Below are positions 25,212-33,353 of a stretch of DNA of 64,000 bases, piece by piece; the first letter of the stretch is position 1; each line of letters opens with the position of its first letter. This stretch comes from Actinomycetospora corticicola. Lineage in GTDB: Bacteria; Actinomycetota; Actinomycetes; Mycobacteriales; Pseudonocardiaceae. A program made the translations under genes and the position numbers. Where the stretch lies: contig NZ_JACCBN010000001.1 in the NCBI RefSeq assembly GCF_013409505.1, positions 3,968,001 to 4,032,000 of the forward strand. The letters run 5' to 3'. Below the pieces are notes generated by a model. That model searched no databases, was not told the origin of the DNA, and saw only the letters and a program-made list of their open reading frames with translations.

Positions 25212-26360
25212 ATGGGTGTCCTGGACGGCGTCAAGGTGATCGAGGTGGCCGGGATCGGTCCCGGCCCGTTCGCGGCGATGGTGCTCGCGGACCTGGGTGC
25301 CGACGTGCTGCGCATCGACCGTACGAAGGCCGGCGGCCTGCAGCTGGGCGACCCGGCGAAGGACGTGCTGAACCGCAGCCGCCGCTCCGTGGCCCTGGAC
25401 CTCAAGTCGCCCGAGGCCGTCGAGGTGCTGCTCGACCTCGTCGGTGAGGCGGACGTGCTGCTGGAGGGCTTCCGCCCCGGCGTCGCCGAGCGCCTCGGCA
25501 TCGGTCCGGAGGTGTGCCGCGAGCGCAACCCGCGTCTGGTCTACGGGCGGATGACCGGCTGGGGCCAGGACGGCCCCCAGGCCCAGCGCGCGGGCCACGA
25601 CCTCACCTATCTCGCGACGGCGGGGGTGGTCGGCCACGTCGAGGGTCCGGACGGCTCCCCCGGCATCCCGATGAACCTGGTCGGGGACTTCGGCGGCGGC
25701 GGGATGCTGCTCGTCGTCGGCGTCCTGGGCGCGCTCGTGGAGCGGGCCACCAGCGGGCAGGGCCAGGTCGTCGACGCGGCGATCGTCGACGGCGGCGCCC
25801 TGCAGATGGCGATGATCTACGGCATGCGGGCGCAGGGGCTCTGGCCCGGCGGCCGTGGCCGGAACCTGCTCGACGGCGGGGCGCCGTTCTACGAGACCTA
25901 CCGCTGCGCCGACGACAGGTACGTCGCCGTCGGGGCGATCGAGCCGCAGTTCTACGCCGCCCTGATGACCGGGCTCGGGCTCGACGGCGAGGACATCGCC
26001 ACCAACCAGTGGGACATCTCCCGCTGGCCGGAGTTCACCGCGCGGCTCACCGAGGTGTTCGCCACCCGCAGCCGCGACGAGTGGGCGGCCGACCTCGAGC
26101 CCACCGAGTCGTGCGTCGCCGCCGTGCTCGAGATGGAGGAGGCCGCGGAGCACCCGCACATCGCGGCGCGCGGCACGATCACCGAGGCCTTCGGCGTGCG
26201 CCAGCCCGCTCCGGCGCCGCGCTTCGACCGGACGCCGAGCGCCGCCCCGAGCACCCCGCCGCTGCCCGGCCAGCACACCGTCGAGGCGCTGACGGGCTGG
26301 GGCCTGGACGCCGACCGCGTCGAGAAGCTGCGCGCGGCCGGGGTCGTCAGCCAGACCTGA
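25212..26360 (+). CDS. mcr: Alpha-methylacyl-CoA racemase (CaiB/BaiF family)
   Basis: A 382-residue class III CoA-transferase fold. The catalytic pair of alpha-methylacyl-CoA racemases is recognisable: His in GHDLTYLATAG near residue 127 and Asp in LVGDFGGGGM near 158. The start VIEVAGIGPGPFAAMVLADLGADV and the PFYETYRCADDRYVAVGAIE segment are family-typical. The enzyme converts (2R)- to (2S)-methylacyl-CoA so that methyl-branched or sterol side-chain acyl-CoA can enter beta-oxidation. It sits just after fadAB and near the P450-FadD-FadE genes, supporting a methyl-branched substrate. ATG 25212 appears leaderless; GTG 25203 is an alternative. Confidence 0.9.
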   Translation: MGVLDGVKVIEVAGIGPGPFAAMVLADLGADVLRIDRTKAGGLQLGDPAKDVLNRSRRSVALDLKSPEAVEVLLDLVGEADVLLEGFRPGVAERLGIGPEVCRERNPRLVYGRMTGWGQDGPQAQRAGHDLTYLATAGVVGHVEGPDGSPGIPMNLVGDFGGGGMLLVVGVLGALVERATSGQGQVVDAAIVDGGALQMAMIYGMRAQGLWPGGRGRNLLDGGAPFYETYRCADDRYVAVGAIEPQFYAALMTGLGLDGEDIATNQWDISRWPEFTARLTEVFATRSRDEWAADLEPTESCVAAVLEMEEAAEHPHIAARGTITEAFGVRQPAPAPRFDRTPSAAPSTPPLPGQHTVEALTGWGLDADRVEKLRAAGVVSQT

Positions 26361-26429
26361 GCCGTTCCACCCGGCGTGGGCGACGGGCGGGATGGCACGA
26401 TCACCGCACCGACGGCGACGGGGGGCCAC

Positions 26430-27740
26430 GTGATCACGCCGAGGACACTCGCGCGGGCCCTGACGAACGTCCGGGACCGGGTGATCGAGGGCCCGCTGGC
26501 CGACCTGCGGCGGATGCCCCGGGTCGCGATCGACACCGGGCCGAGCGATCCGGACGCGTGGGCCGTGGGCCGGGCGCACGGCCTGGCCCGCGCGGGCCAG
26601 GTCAGCACCTACCGGTACGCCGTGCACCCCACCGCCCGGCTGCGCGGTGCGCCGGTCCTGCTCGTCTCGCCGCTCGGGGCGTGCGGGGTGGCGTTCGACC
26701 TGCGCCGCGGGTGCAGCCTCGTGGAGCACCTCGTCGGCGAGGGCCGGCACGTCCACCAGGTCGACGACGAGGACGTGATCGGCCACGACGCGCCGATCTC
26801 CGCGTCGCCCGCAGACCTCGCGCGGTGGGTCGAGGACATCCTCCCGCACGTCATCCGGACCGTCTCCGCCCATCACGACGGCGCTCCCGTGCACGTCGTC
26901 GGCTGGTCGATCGGCGGGCTCGCGACGCTGCTGACCGCCGCGGACGACGCGCGCCTGCCGATCGCCTCGGTGACCGCCATCGCCACACCGTTCGCCCTCG
27001 ACCAGGTGCCCGAGCGGGTCCCGGTCCGGCCGCTGGCGCTCGCCGCCGGCGGGCCGGTGCTCGCGACCGCCCAGACCCTGCTCGGGCTGCTGCCGAGCCC
27101 GCCCGGGATCCCGGAGGCGCTGACCGTCGCCTCGGTCGGCACGTTCCTCACCACGCCGCTGACCGTCCTGTCGCACCTCGCCGACCGGGATTTCCTCGCC
27201 CAGCTCGAGGCGATCGACGACGTGCGGGCGATCCTGGGGGCACAGGCGGGCCTCGTCGGCTCGTCCTTCCACGCCATGGTCGACGGCCGGGAGCTCGCGT
27301 CCGGCCGCGTGCACGTCGGCGGGCACGAGATCGACCTCGGGCGCCTCGAGCGTCCGGTCCTGCTGGTCGCCGGCGAGGACGACACCGTCGTGCCCCCGCG
27401 GTCGGTGCGGGCCGGGTCGACCGTGTTGTCGTCCGCGGACGCCTCGCTGATGACGGCACCGGGCGGGCACCTCGGCGTACTGTGCGGGCGGGCGTCGCGC
27501 GACCGCCTCTGGCCGGCGCTGTGCGCGTTCCTCGACCGCCACGACCCGCCGGTGCCCGTGGAGTCCGGGCTGCCGTCGCGCCGGCCGCGCCGGGCCGCCC
27601 GGCGGCCCCTCCCCGCCGTCGGGACGACGCCGACGCCCCCGGAGATCCCGGCGACGGAGGGGTCGACGCCGGCGACCCGCGGCGGGCGCCGGGCCCGTCC
27701 GGCGCCCAAGCGGGCGACGCGCACCCGGGGACGGGACTGA
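26430..27740 (+). CDS. PHA synthase-like alpha/beta hydrolase with serine nucleophile
   Basis: A ~436-residue alpha/beta hydrolase related to the PhaC/PhaE group. VLLVSPLGACGVAFDLRRG is followed by the elbow VVGWSIGGLATLL near residue 158, with Ser where polyhydroxyalkanoate synthases carry Cys. The acid is probably in VAGEDDTVVPPRS near 315 and the His in PGGHLGVL near 348. The last ~75 residues are a basic Arg/Pro-rich disordered tail. Such actinobacterial proteins are often annotated as polyhydroxyalkanoate synthase or acyl-CoA hydrolase without proof. GTG 26430 is preferred; the open frame reaches 26376. It follows the racemase after about 70 nt. Confidence 0.7.
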   Translation: MITPRTLARALTNVRDRVIEGPLADLRRMPRVAIDTGPSDPDAWAVGRAHGLARAGQVSTYRYAVHPTARLRGAPVLLVSPLGACGVAFDLRRGCSLVEHLVGEGRHVHQVDDEDVIGHDAPISASPADLARWVEDILPHVIRTVSAHHDGAPVHVVGWSIGGLATLLTAADDARLPIASVTAIATPFALDQVPERVPVRPLALAAGGPVLATAQTLLGLLPSPPGIPEALTVASVGTFLTTPLTVLSHLADRDFLAQLEAIDDVRAILGAQAGLVGSSFHAMVDGRELASGRVHVGGHEIDLGRLERPVLLVAGEDDTVVPPRSVRAGSTVLSSADASLMTAPGGHLGVLCGRASRDRLWPALCAFLDRHDPPVPVESGLPSRRPRRAARRPLPAVGTTPTPPEIPATEGSTPATRGGRRARPAPKRATRTRGRD

Positions 27741-27752
27741 GGACCCCTCGTC

Positions 27753-27764
27753 TAGGCTCCGGCC
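27753..27764 (+). promoter_or_regulatory. Leaderless promoter of the small regulator gene
   Basis: TAGGCT (27753-27758) followed by 6 nt places transcription start at GTG 27765, consistent with a leaderless mRNA. Confidence 0.45.
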
Positions 27765-28085
27765 GTGGTGACCCTCCGCGAAGCCCGACGGGACAAGGGT
27801 TGGTCGCAGACGGCGGCGGTGTCCCGGCTCCGCGCCCTCGCCGAGGCGGGTCGCGTCGAGGTCGCCTCGGCCGCCAGCCTCAAGACCCAGCTCTCCCGCT
27901 GGGAGAACGGCACCGTGCCCGAGGAGCCGTACCGCACGCTGCTCGCGGAGCTCTACGAGCGCGATCTCGCCGATCTGGGCATCGACGTCACGCCGCACTG
28001 GGAGCGCAGCCACGAGATCCCGGGCCTGCTGGTGGAGATCCGGGACGAGCTGCGCGCGATCCGGGCCCTGCTGGCCGACCGCTGA
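27765..28085 (+). CDS. Small helix-turn-helix (XRE-like) DNA-binding protein
   Basis: A 106-residue protein beginning MVTLREARRDKGWSQTAAV. The segment LREARRDKGWSQ and then SLKTQLSRWENGTVPEEPYR (about residues 38-57) match the helix-turn-helix of actinobacterial XRE-like regulators, including the S-R-WENG turn. No C-terminal sensor domain is present, only a short amphipathic helix. The start GTG lies directly after a -10-like box, so it may be leaderless. The gene ends just before a strong hairpin. Target genes are unknown. Confidence 0.72.
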   Translation: MVTLREARRDKGWSQTAAVSRLRALAEAGRVEVASAASLKTQLSRWENGTVPEEPYRTLLAELYERDLADLGIDVTPHWERSHEIPGLLVEIRDELRAIRALLADR

Positions 28086-28091
28086 CACACG

Positions 28092-28124
28092 GACGCCCGC
28101 CGGGACCGGGTCCGGGCGGGCGTC
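28092..28124 (+). terminator. GC-rich hairpin after the small regulator gene
   Basis: Arms gacgcccgcc (28092-28101) and ggcgggcgtc (28115-28124) are perfectly complementary. It begins 7 nt after the regulator stop. Confidence 0.75.
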
Positions 28125-28141
28125 GGTGGAGGCCGTGCGAC

Positions 28142-28309
28142 TCAGGAGCGGGGACGCTCGACGGAGTGCAGCGGGGGGTAGTCGTCGTCGTCGGAGGCGA
28201 GCAGCAGGCTCAGCGCCCCGACCGAGAGCGTGCCGAGCGCGACCACGGCCTCCGAGGTGAGGTCGATGACGTCGGCGAGCGGGCGCAGCGGTGCGGTCAA
28301 CAGGGTCAC
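28142..28309 (-). CDS. Small hypothetical protein
   Basis: A 55-residue protein starting MTLLTAPLRPLADVIDLTSE and ending in an acidic DDDDYPP tail followed by HSVERPRS. The central VVALGTLSVGALSLLLA is hydrophobic enough for one short membrane helix. GTG 28309 is chosen because AGGAGG lies 9 nt upstream; the frame is open to 28375. It converges on the small regulator. No family is recognised. Confidence 0.5.
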   Translation of the reverse strand: MTLLTAPLRPLADVIDLTSEAVVALGTLSVGALSLLLASDDDDYPPLHSVERPRS

Positions 28310-28541
28310 GCCTCGGTGCCTCCTAGACGAGTGATGGTGACCGGCGGACCAGACGGTGTCCGCCGCGGGCGTCACCCATCCTGTCGGACAGGTGTCACCC
28401 GTACCAGCGGACGCGGACAGAGTTCACACCCGCGTTTCAACGTCGTGCGACGAACGGGGGCGTGAGCGCGACGAACGGAGCAATGTCTCCGGTGGGCGGT
28501 AACGCCGCCCTTCCGGACGGCGGGTCGCGGACCCCGGTCCG

Positions 28542-28554
28542 TAGGGTCGAGGTC
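28542..28554 (+). promoter_or_regulatory. Leaderless promoter of the aldo/keto reductase
   Basis: TAGGGT (28542-28547) is followed by 7 nt and GTG 28555. No ribosome site is present, supporting a leaderless transcript. Confidence 0.5.
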
Positions 28555-29553
28555 GTGCGCTTCCGCAAGCTGGGATCCAGCGACCTGCAGGTGTCCGAGA
28601 TCTCCCTCGGCTCCTGGCTGACCTACTCCGGCGGGGTCGAGGCCGACGCCACCGCCGCCTGCACCCGCGCCGCCTTCGACGCCGGCATCACCTTCTTCGA
28701 CACCGCGAACGTCTACGGCCGCGGGGCCGCCGAGACCGCCTGGGGCGAGATCCTCGCCGACTACCGCCGCGACGAGTACGTACTCGCGACCAAGGTCTAC
28801 TTCCCGATGTCGGACTCCGACTCCGGCCTGTCGCCCGCGCAGATCGCGAAGCAGATCGACGCGTCCCTGCAGCGGCTGCGGACCGACCACGTCGACCTCT
28901 ACCAGTGCCACCGCTACGACTCCCGCGTGCCGATCGAGGACACGATGGAGGCCCTCGCCGAGGTCGTGCGCGCCGGGAAGGCCCGCTACCTCGGCGTCAG
29001 CGAGTGGACGCCCGACCAGATCCGCGCCGGGCTCGAGGCCGCGCCGGACGACGTCACCTTCGTGTCCTCGCAGCCGCAGTACTCGATGCTCTGGCGTTCG
29101 CCGGAGGACGGCGTGTTCCAGACCTCGCAGGAGAACGGGATCTCCCAGATCGTCTGGTCCCCGTTGGCCGAGGGCGTGCTCACCGGCAAGTACCTCCCGG
29201 GCGAGGAGGTGCCCGTGGACTCGCGGGCCGCGTCGGACGAGATGAACGGGTTCATCAAGCAGAAGCTCACCGACCGCACCCTCGAGGCGGTCCAGCGGCT
29301 CCGTCCGGTCGCGGACGGGGCCGGACTGTCGATGGCCGAGCTCGCCCTCGCCTGGGTGCTGCGCCGCCCGGAGCTGGCGTCGGCGATCGTCGGCGCCTCC
29401 CGGCCGGAGCAGGTGCACGCCAACGCGAAGGCCGCCGGCATCGAGCTCACGCCCGACACCCTCGCCGCGATCGACGAGGCCCTCGGGGACGTCCCGGTGA
29501 CCTCGCTCCAGCTGGGGCCGGGCGCCTCGGCGGAGATCACGCACCGCTCTTGA
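28555..29553 (+). CDS. Aldo/keto reductase (voltage-gated K+ channel beta-subunit-like)
   Basis: A 332-residue NADPH-dependent aldo/keto reductase. The TIM-barrel motifs are visible: FFDTANVYGRGAAETAWGE with catalytic Asp and Tyr near residues 46-51, the Lys in VLATKVYFP near 80, and His in VDLYQCHRYD near 116. The C-terminal cofactor segment is IVGASRPEQVHANAKA. Residue pattern and length resemble the AKR12/Kv-beta and YghZ-like group. GTG 28555 gives MRFRKLGSSDLQVSEISLG, as in relatives; the frame is open upstream to 28462. It ends shortly before a long hairpin facing dprE2. Confidence 0.9.
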   Translation: MRFRKLGSSDLQVSEISLGSWLTYSGGVEADATAACTRAAFDAGITFFDTANVYGRGAAETAWGEILADYRRDEYVLATKVYFPMSDSDSGLSPAQIAKQIDASLQRLRTDHVDLYQCHRYDSRVPIEDTMEALAEVVRAGKARYLGVSEWTPDQIRAGLEAAPDDVTFVSSQPQYSMLWRSPEDGVFQTSQENGISQIVWSPLAEGVLTGKYLPGEEVPVDSRAASDEMNGFIKQKLTDRTLEAVQRLRPVADGAGLSMAELALAWVLRRPELASAIVGASRPEQVHANAKAAGIELTPDTLAAIDEALGDVPVTSLQLGPGASAEITHRS

Positions 29554-29571
29554 GCCCGGCCGTCCCCCCCG

Positions 29572-29626
29572 TGGCAGGGAAGCGTCGTTGCTGCCACCGG
29601 CTGACAGCAACGACGCTTTCCTGCCA
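29572..29626. terminator. 22-bp hairpin between convergent aldo/keto reductase and dprE2
   Basis: Arms 29572-29593 and 29605-29626 pair over all 22 positions with only one G-T wobble, around an 11-nt loop. It is 19 nt after one stop and 16 nt from the other, so it is a bidirectional terminator. Confidence 0.85.
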
Positions 29627-29641
29627 TCTGGGGGGAGGCGC

Positions 29642-30385
29642 TCAGCGCGGCATCCGGCGCCACACCGCGGCCGGGAGGACCCGCATGACGACGGCGAGCA
29701 GACGCAGCCGACCGGGCACCCAGACGACGTCGCGACGCCTCGCCAGGCCGTCGGCCACCGCGTCCGCCACCTGCTCCGGGGTGGAGGACAGCGGCGCGGG
29801 CGACAGGCCGCTGTCCGCCGTCATCCGGCCGATCACGAAGCCGGGCCGGACGAGCGTCAGGTGCACCCCCGACCCGCGCAGGGCGTCCGCGAGCCCGCTC
29901 GCGAACCCGTCGAGGCCCGCCTTCGCCGAGCCGTACACGTAGTTCGCGCGCCGGACGCGCCAGCCGGCGATCGACGAGAACACGACGATCTCGCCCCGCC
30001 CGCGTCCGCGCATCCGCGCCGCGATCCGCGTGAGGACGCCGACCTGGGCCGCGTAGTCGGTGTGCACCACGGCGAGCGCGTGGTCGGCGTCGGTCTCGGC
30101 GCGCTGCTGGTCGCCGAGCACGCCGAAGGCGACGATCACGACGTCGGGCGGGCCGTACTCCTGCTCGACCCGCGCGAGGACGCCGTCGTGGGCGGCGACG
30201 TCGTCGGCGTCGAACTCGACGGTGCCCACCCGCTCCGCCCCGAGGCTCGCGGCCTCCGCGCCGAGCGTGTCGGAGCGCCGCGCGGCGAGCACGACGGTGG
30301 TGGCGCGGCCGTCGCGGACGAGGCGGCGCGCGAGGGCCACCCCGATCTCGCTGCGGCCGCCGAGGACGAGCACGGTGGCGGACAC
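29642..30385 (-). CDS. dprE2: Decaprenylphospho-beta-D-erythro-pentofuranosid-2-ulose 2-reductase (DprE2-like)
   Basis: A 247-residue short-chain dehydrogenase. The N-terminal cofactor loop is VLVLGGRSEIGVALARRL, the GRSEIG form being characteristic of DprE2. The active-site Tyr/Lys are in YVYGSAKAGLDGF near residue 147, after VVFSSIAGWRVRR. With DprE1 it epimerises decaprenylphosphoryl ribose to arabinose, the donor for cell-wall arabinan. dprE1 is not in the window. A generic SDR remains possible, but the Gly-rich loop and length favour DprE2. It converges on the aldo/keto reductase and diverges from the PII-like gene. Confidence 0.78.
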   Translation of the reverse strand: MSATVLVLGGRSEIGVALARRLVRDGRATTVVLAARRSDTLGAEAASLGAERVGTVEFDADDVAAHDGVLARVEQEYGPPDVVIVAFGVLGDQQRAETDADHALAVVHTDYAAQVGVLTRIAARMRGRGRGEIVVFSSIAGWRVRRANYVYGSAKAGLDGFASGLADALRGSGVHLTLVRPGFVIGRMTADSGLSPAPLSSTPEQVADAVADGLARRRDVVWVPGRLRLLAVVMRVLPAAVWRRMPR

Positions 30386-30453
30386 GAGCGCAGAGCGTCC
30401 CAGGACCGGGGTCCAGGGCCTACCGTGGGCCCCTCGGATCCGGGGAGGGCCGC

Positions 30454-30777
30454 GTGAAGCTGGTGACGGCGGTGGTGCGCCCCCACGCGCTCGACGGCGT
30501 GCGTCGCGCGTGCGAGCGCCTCGCGGTGCTCGGCATGACGATCAGCGAGGTCCGGGTGCACGAGGCCGGTCACGTGCAGGTGCACAAGGGGGCGCGGGTC
30601 GCGGTCGACCTCGTGCCCCGGCTGCGGATCGAGACCGTGGTCGACGACGACGTGGTGGAGCGCCTGCTCGACCAGATCCGCGCGAACCTCGGCGACGCCG
30701 ACGGCCGGCTCTCGGTGCTCCCCGTCGACCTCGTGCTGCGGGTCCGCACCGGGGAGCGCGGCCGCGACGCCGTGTGA
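30454..30777 (+). CDS. PII-like (GlnB-family) protein with an atypical T-loop
   Basis: A 107-residue protein with the PII scaffold: MKLVTAVVRPHALDGVRRAC at the start, LGMTISEVRVH after it, and the C-terminal RLSVLPVDLVLRVRTGERG that forms the C-loop and the ATP-contacting B-loop area. The T-loop region (about residues 37-52) reads HEAGHVQVHKGARVAVDL. It lacks the usual GRQKG stretch and the Tyr modified by uridylylation, and is slightly short. PII proteins sense ATP/ADP and 2-oxoglutarate. No amtB, glnK partner or glnD is adjacent, so this is likely a divergent PII superfamily member with an unknown target. Confidence 0.75.
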   Translation: MKLVTAVVRPHALDGVRRACERLAVLGMTISEVRVHEAGHVQVHKGARVAVDLVPRLRIETVVDDDVVERLLDQIRANLGDADGRLSVLPVDLVLRVRTGERGRDAV

Positions 30778-30947
30778 GGGTGGCCCCGGGGACACAGGGG
30801 GGGGCGTGGCCCCGGGGCCGAGCCGGCCGCGGGGGGCACGACCGACATGAGTCAGATTACGCCACGAAGCGCCTCGGCGTCGTCGGGGGCCGCACGACAC
30901 GACACGGTATTCGACGACCCGGACGACCGGCCCCGGACGCAGCAGAA
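30778..30947. other. Gap between the PII-like gene and the tRNA-Tyr terminator
   Basis: About 170 nt with a G-rich stretch near 30800 and no coding potential I would defend. No second structured RNA is recognised. Confidence 0.3.
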
Positions 30948-30973
30948 CCCCTGACCGTTCGCGCTGGTCAGGG
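30948..30973 (-). terminator. Terminator hairpin after tRNA-Tyr
   Basis: A perfect 9-bp stem cccctgacc/ggtcagggg closes an 8-nt loop, beginning 8 nt after the tRNA-Tyr 3' end on the minus strand. Confidence 0.75.
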
Positions 30974-30980
30974 GCTCTGT

Positions 30981-31062
30981 GTGGCGGGTGAAGGATTCGA
31001 ACCTTCGAAGCTTTCGCGACGGATTTACAGTCCGCTCCCATTGGCCGCTCGGGCAACCCGCC
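30981..31062 (-). tRNA. tRNA-Tyr (anticodon GTA)
   Basis: An 82-nt class II tRNA on the minus strand: acceptor GGCGGGT opposite ACCCGCC, D-arm GCCCGAGCGGCC, anticodon in GGACTGTAAATCC, a long variable arm, and T-arm GGTTCGAAT. Discriminator A73. CCA is not encoded. A terminator hairpin follows. Confidence 0.96.
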
Positions 31063-31188
31063 GGGGTGCCGTCTCGCCGGACGGCGACGAGAAGACTACA
31101 AGCCGGTGCACCTCTGGGGCGCACCCGGGGGGTGGGTGTAGACCGGACCCGAACCGCCGTGAACCGAACACCCGAGGAGGAGCCCCGG

Positions 31189-31680
31189 ATGGCGAACCCG
31201 TCCTTCGACGTCGTGAGCAAGGTGGACCGCCAGGAGGTCGACAACGCGCTCAACCAGGCCGCCAAGGAGCTCTCCCAGCGCTACGACTTCCGCGGCACCG
31301 GCACCTCGATCGCGTGGGCCGGCGAGGAGGCGATCACCATCACCTCGGAGACCGAGGAGCGGTGCACCGCGGCCATCGACGTGTTCCGGGAGAAGCTCGT
31401 GCGCCGCGACATCTCGCTCAAGGCCTTCGACGTCGGCGAGCCCGCGGTCTCCGGCAAGACCTACAAGGTCACCGGCAGCCTGGTGCAGGGCATTACCAAG
31501 GAGAAGGGCAAGGAGATCAGCAAGGTGATCCGGGACGAGGGCCCGAAGGGCATCCAGGCCCAGATCCAGGACGACCAGCTCCGCGTCACCGGCAAGAAGA
31601 AGGACGAGCTGCAGGCCGTCATCTCGCTGCTCAAGGGGCAGGACTTCGGCATCGCCCTGCAGTTCACGAACTACCGCTGA
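31189..31680 (+). CDS. YajQ family nucleotide-binding protein
   Basis: A 163-residue protein matching the YajQ family along its length: [20 protein letters not shown] at the start, [15 protein letters not shown] near residue 28, [20 protein letters not shown] near 105 and [11 protein letters not shown] at the end. Proteins of this family bind nucleotides; in some bacteria a homologue binds c-di-GMP and acts with a LysR regulator. ATG 31189 is preceded by GAGGAGGAG at 31174-31182. It converges on the sigma-factor gene and overlaps its 3' end by 17 nt. The GGDEF/EAL gene at 3.8 kb is the other possible c-di-GMP gene here. Confidence 0.92.
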   Translation: MANPSFDVVSKVDRQEVDNALNQAAKELSQRYDFRGTGTSIAWAGEEAITITSETEERCTAAIDVFREKLVRRDISLKAFDVGEPAVSGKTYKVTGSLVQGITKEKGKEISKVIRDEGPKGIQAQIQDDQLRVTGKKKDELQAVISLLKGQDFGIALQFTNYR

Positions 31681-32833
31681 CATCCCGACGGCGGGTCGCG
31701 GCCGCCCGCACCCGCGCCGCCTGCCGGGTGAGGTGGTCCCGCTCTCCGACGCTGTCCGCCGCCCGGGCGGCCTCGACGTAGAGCCCGGTGGCCGCGTCGA
31801 GGTCGCCGGACCGTTCCCGCAGGTGGGCGAGGACGGCGGTACGCCGGGGCACGTCGTCGGGGACCTCCGCGAGCGCCGCGAGCCCGGCCTGCGCACCATC
31901 GGCCTCGCCCACCGCGACCGCCCGGTTCAGGCGGACGACGGGGGTGTCGGTCAGCGCGAGCAGCTCGTCGTACCACTCCACGATCTGCGGCCAGTCGGTC
32001 TCGTCCGCGGTCGGCGCGTCGGCGTGCAGGGCCGCGATCGCCGCCTGCACCTGGTACTCGCCGACCCGGTCGCGGGCCAGCGCGGCCTGCAGCACGGCGA
32101 CCCCCTCGGTGATCAGCGCGGTGTCCCACCGGTCGCGGTCCTGCTCGGCGAGCGGGACCAGCCGACCACCCGGCCCCGTCCGCGACGCGCGCCGGGCGTG
32201 GTGGAGCAGCATGAGGGCGAGCAGCCCCGCGACCTCGGGCTCGTCGGTCAGCGCGGCCAGCTGCCGGGTCAGCCGGATCGCCTCGGCCGCCAGGTCGAGA
32301 TCGCCTCCGTACCCCTCGTTGAACACGAGGTAGAGCACCCGCAGCACCGTGGGGAGATCCCCGGGCCGGTCGAGCGGCAGCCCCTCGAGCTTCTTCTTGG
32401 CCCGGCTGATCCGCTGCGCCATCGTCGCCTCGGGGACGAGGTGGGCCACGGCGATCTGCCGGGTGGTGAGGCCCCCGACGGCGCGCAGGGTCAGCGCCAC
32501 GGCGGCGGCGACCGGGAGCGTCGGGTGCGCGCAGAGGAAGTAGAGCCGCAGCGTGTCGTCGATGCCCGGCACCGGATCGACGGGCGGCTCCGCGTCCACG
32601 ACGTCCTCGCGGTCGCGGCGGGAGGCCTCGGAGCGCACCGCGTCGAGGAACCGGCGCCACGCCGCCGCGACCAGCCAGGCCCTGGGGTCGCGGGGCGGGT
32701 CGTCCGGCCACGTGTCGAGCGCCCGGATGAGGGCCTCCTGCACGGCATCCTCGGCCGACGCGAAGTCCGCGCCGCGCCGGACGAGGACGCCGATGACCGC
32801 GGGGACGAGCTCCCGGAGCAGGGAGGGCGTCAC
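31664..32833 (-). CDS. ECF sigma factor with C-terminal TPR-like extension (ECF42 type)
   Basis: A 389-residue extracytoplasmic-function sigma factor. Region 2 includes [22 protein letters not shown] and [18 protein letters not shown] near residues 24-62. Region 4 includes [20 protein letters not shown] and [17 protein letters not shown] near 110-150. The ~230-residue helical C-terminal extension ([32 protein letters not shown]) is the DUF6596 domain of the ECF42 group, which replaces an anti-sigma factor. The gene start overlaps the stop of a YCII/DGPF protein by 4 nt, the classic partner arrangement of ECF42. It overlaps yajQ tail to tail. Confidence 0.9.
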   Translation of the reverse strand: MTPSLLRELVPAVIGVLVRRGADFASAEDAVQEALIRALDTWPDDPPRDPRAWLVAAAWRRFLDAVRSEASRRDREDVVDAEPPVDPVPGIDDTLRLYFLCAHPTLPVAAAVALTLRAVGGLTTRQIAVAHLVPEATMAQRISRAKKKLEGLPLDRPGDLPTVLRVLYLVFNEGYGGDLDLAAEAIRLTRQLAALTDEPEVAGLLALMLLHHARRASRTGPGGRLVPLAEQDRDRWDTALITEGVAVLQAALARDRVGEYQVQAAIAALHADAPTADETDWPQIVEWYDELLALTDTPVVRLNRAVAVGEADGAQAGLAALAEVPDDVPRRTAVLAHLRERSGDLDAATGLYVEAARAADSVGERDHLTRQAARVRAAATRRRDVSGSS

Positions 32834-33234
32834 TCCTGCCCCGGGACACCGGTGAGCATCGGCCGGACCTCGAGCCACTCGTCGATCGCCGCGCCCCCCG
32901 CGCCCGGGGCCGCGGACAGCTCGCCGGCGAGCTCGACCGCCCGGTCCCACGACTCGACGTCGATGATCATCCACCCCGCGATGAGGTCCTTCGTCTCCGC
33001 GAACGGGCCGTCGGTGACCGGCGGGCGCCCCGCGCCGTCGGCGCGGACGAAGGCGCCGCGGTCGGCGAGCGCCTGGCTGTCGACGAACTCGCCGGTCTCC
33101 CGCAGCCGGGCGGCGAAGTCGCTCATGTACTGCATGTGCGCGTCGACCTCCTCGGGCGTCCAGCGGTCCATCGGGGGCTGGTCGTGCGCCGGGGTCGGGC
33201 CACCGCGGTAGTGCTTGAGCATCAGGTACTTCAC
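32830..33234 (-). CDS. YCII/DGPF-domain protein, partner of the ECF42 sigma factor
   Basis: A 134-residue ferredoxin-like fold protein starting MKYLMLKHYRGGPTPAHDQ. The DGPF signature lies in VTDGPFAETKDLIAGWMII near residue 74, and the WLEVRPML ending is typical. YCII-domain proteins often cluster with ECF42 sigma factors and may act in the same stress response, though their chemistry is not settled. GTG 33234 follows GAGGAGAACCCC. It overlaps the sigma gene by 4 nt, indicating translational coupling, and diverges from the TSUP gene. The ORF could start further upstream, but the family start fits here. Confidence 0.88.
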   Translation of the reverse strand: MKYLMLKHYRGGPTPAHDQPPMDRWTPEEVDAHMQYMSDFAARLRETGEFVDSQALADRGAFVRADGAGRPPVTDGPFAETKDLIAGWMIIDVESWDRAVELAGELSAAPGAGGAAIDEWLEVRPMLTGVPGQE

Positions 33235-33339
33235 GGGGTTCTCCTCGCTGCTCTCCAGCGGCCCGGGTGGCCGCTCGCACCCCGGGGACGGAGCCGCCGG
33301 CGCGTTCTCGACAGGTCCCGACGACAATTCTTCGCAGCG

Positions 33340-33353
33340 TAGGGTCGCCCGCC
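33340..33353 (+). promoter_or_regulatory. Leaderless promoter of the TSUP gene
   Basis: TAGGGT (33340-33345) is followed by 8 nt and GTG 33354, with no ribosome site. Confidence 0.5.

Noticed and set aside
25182-28088. 968-codon minus-strand frame opposite the racemase, PhaC-like hydrolase and small regulator
   Set aside because: Antisense shadow crossing three plus-strand genes with good motifs, and the terminator at 28092 lies at its edge.
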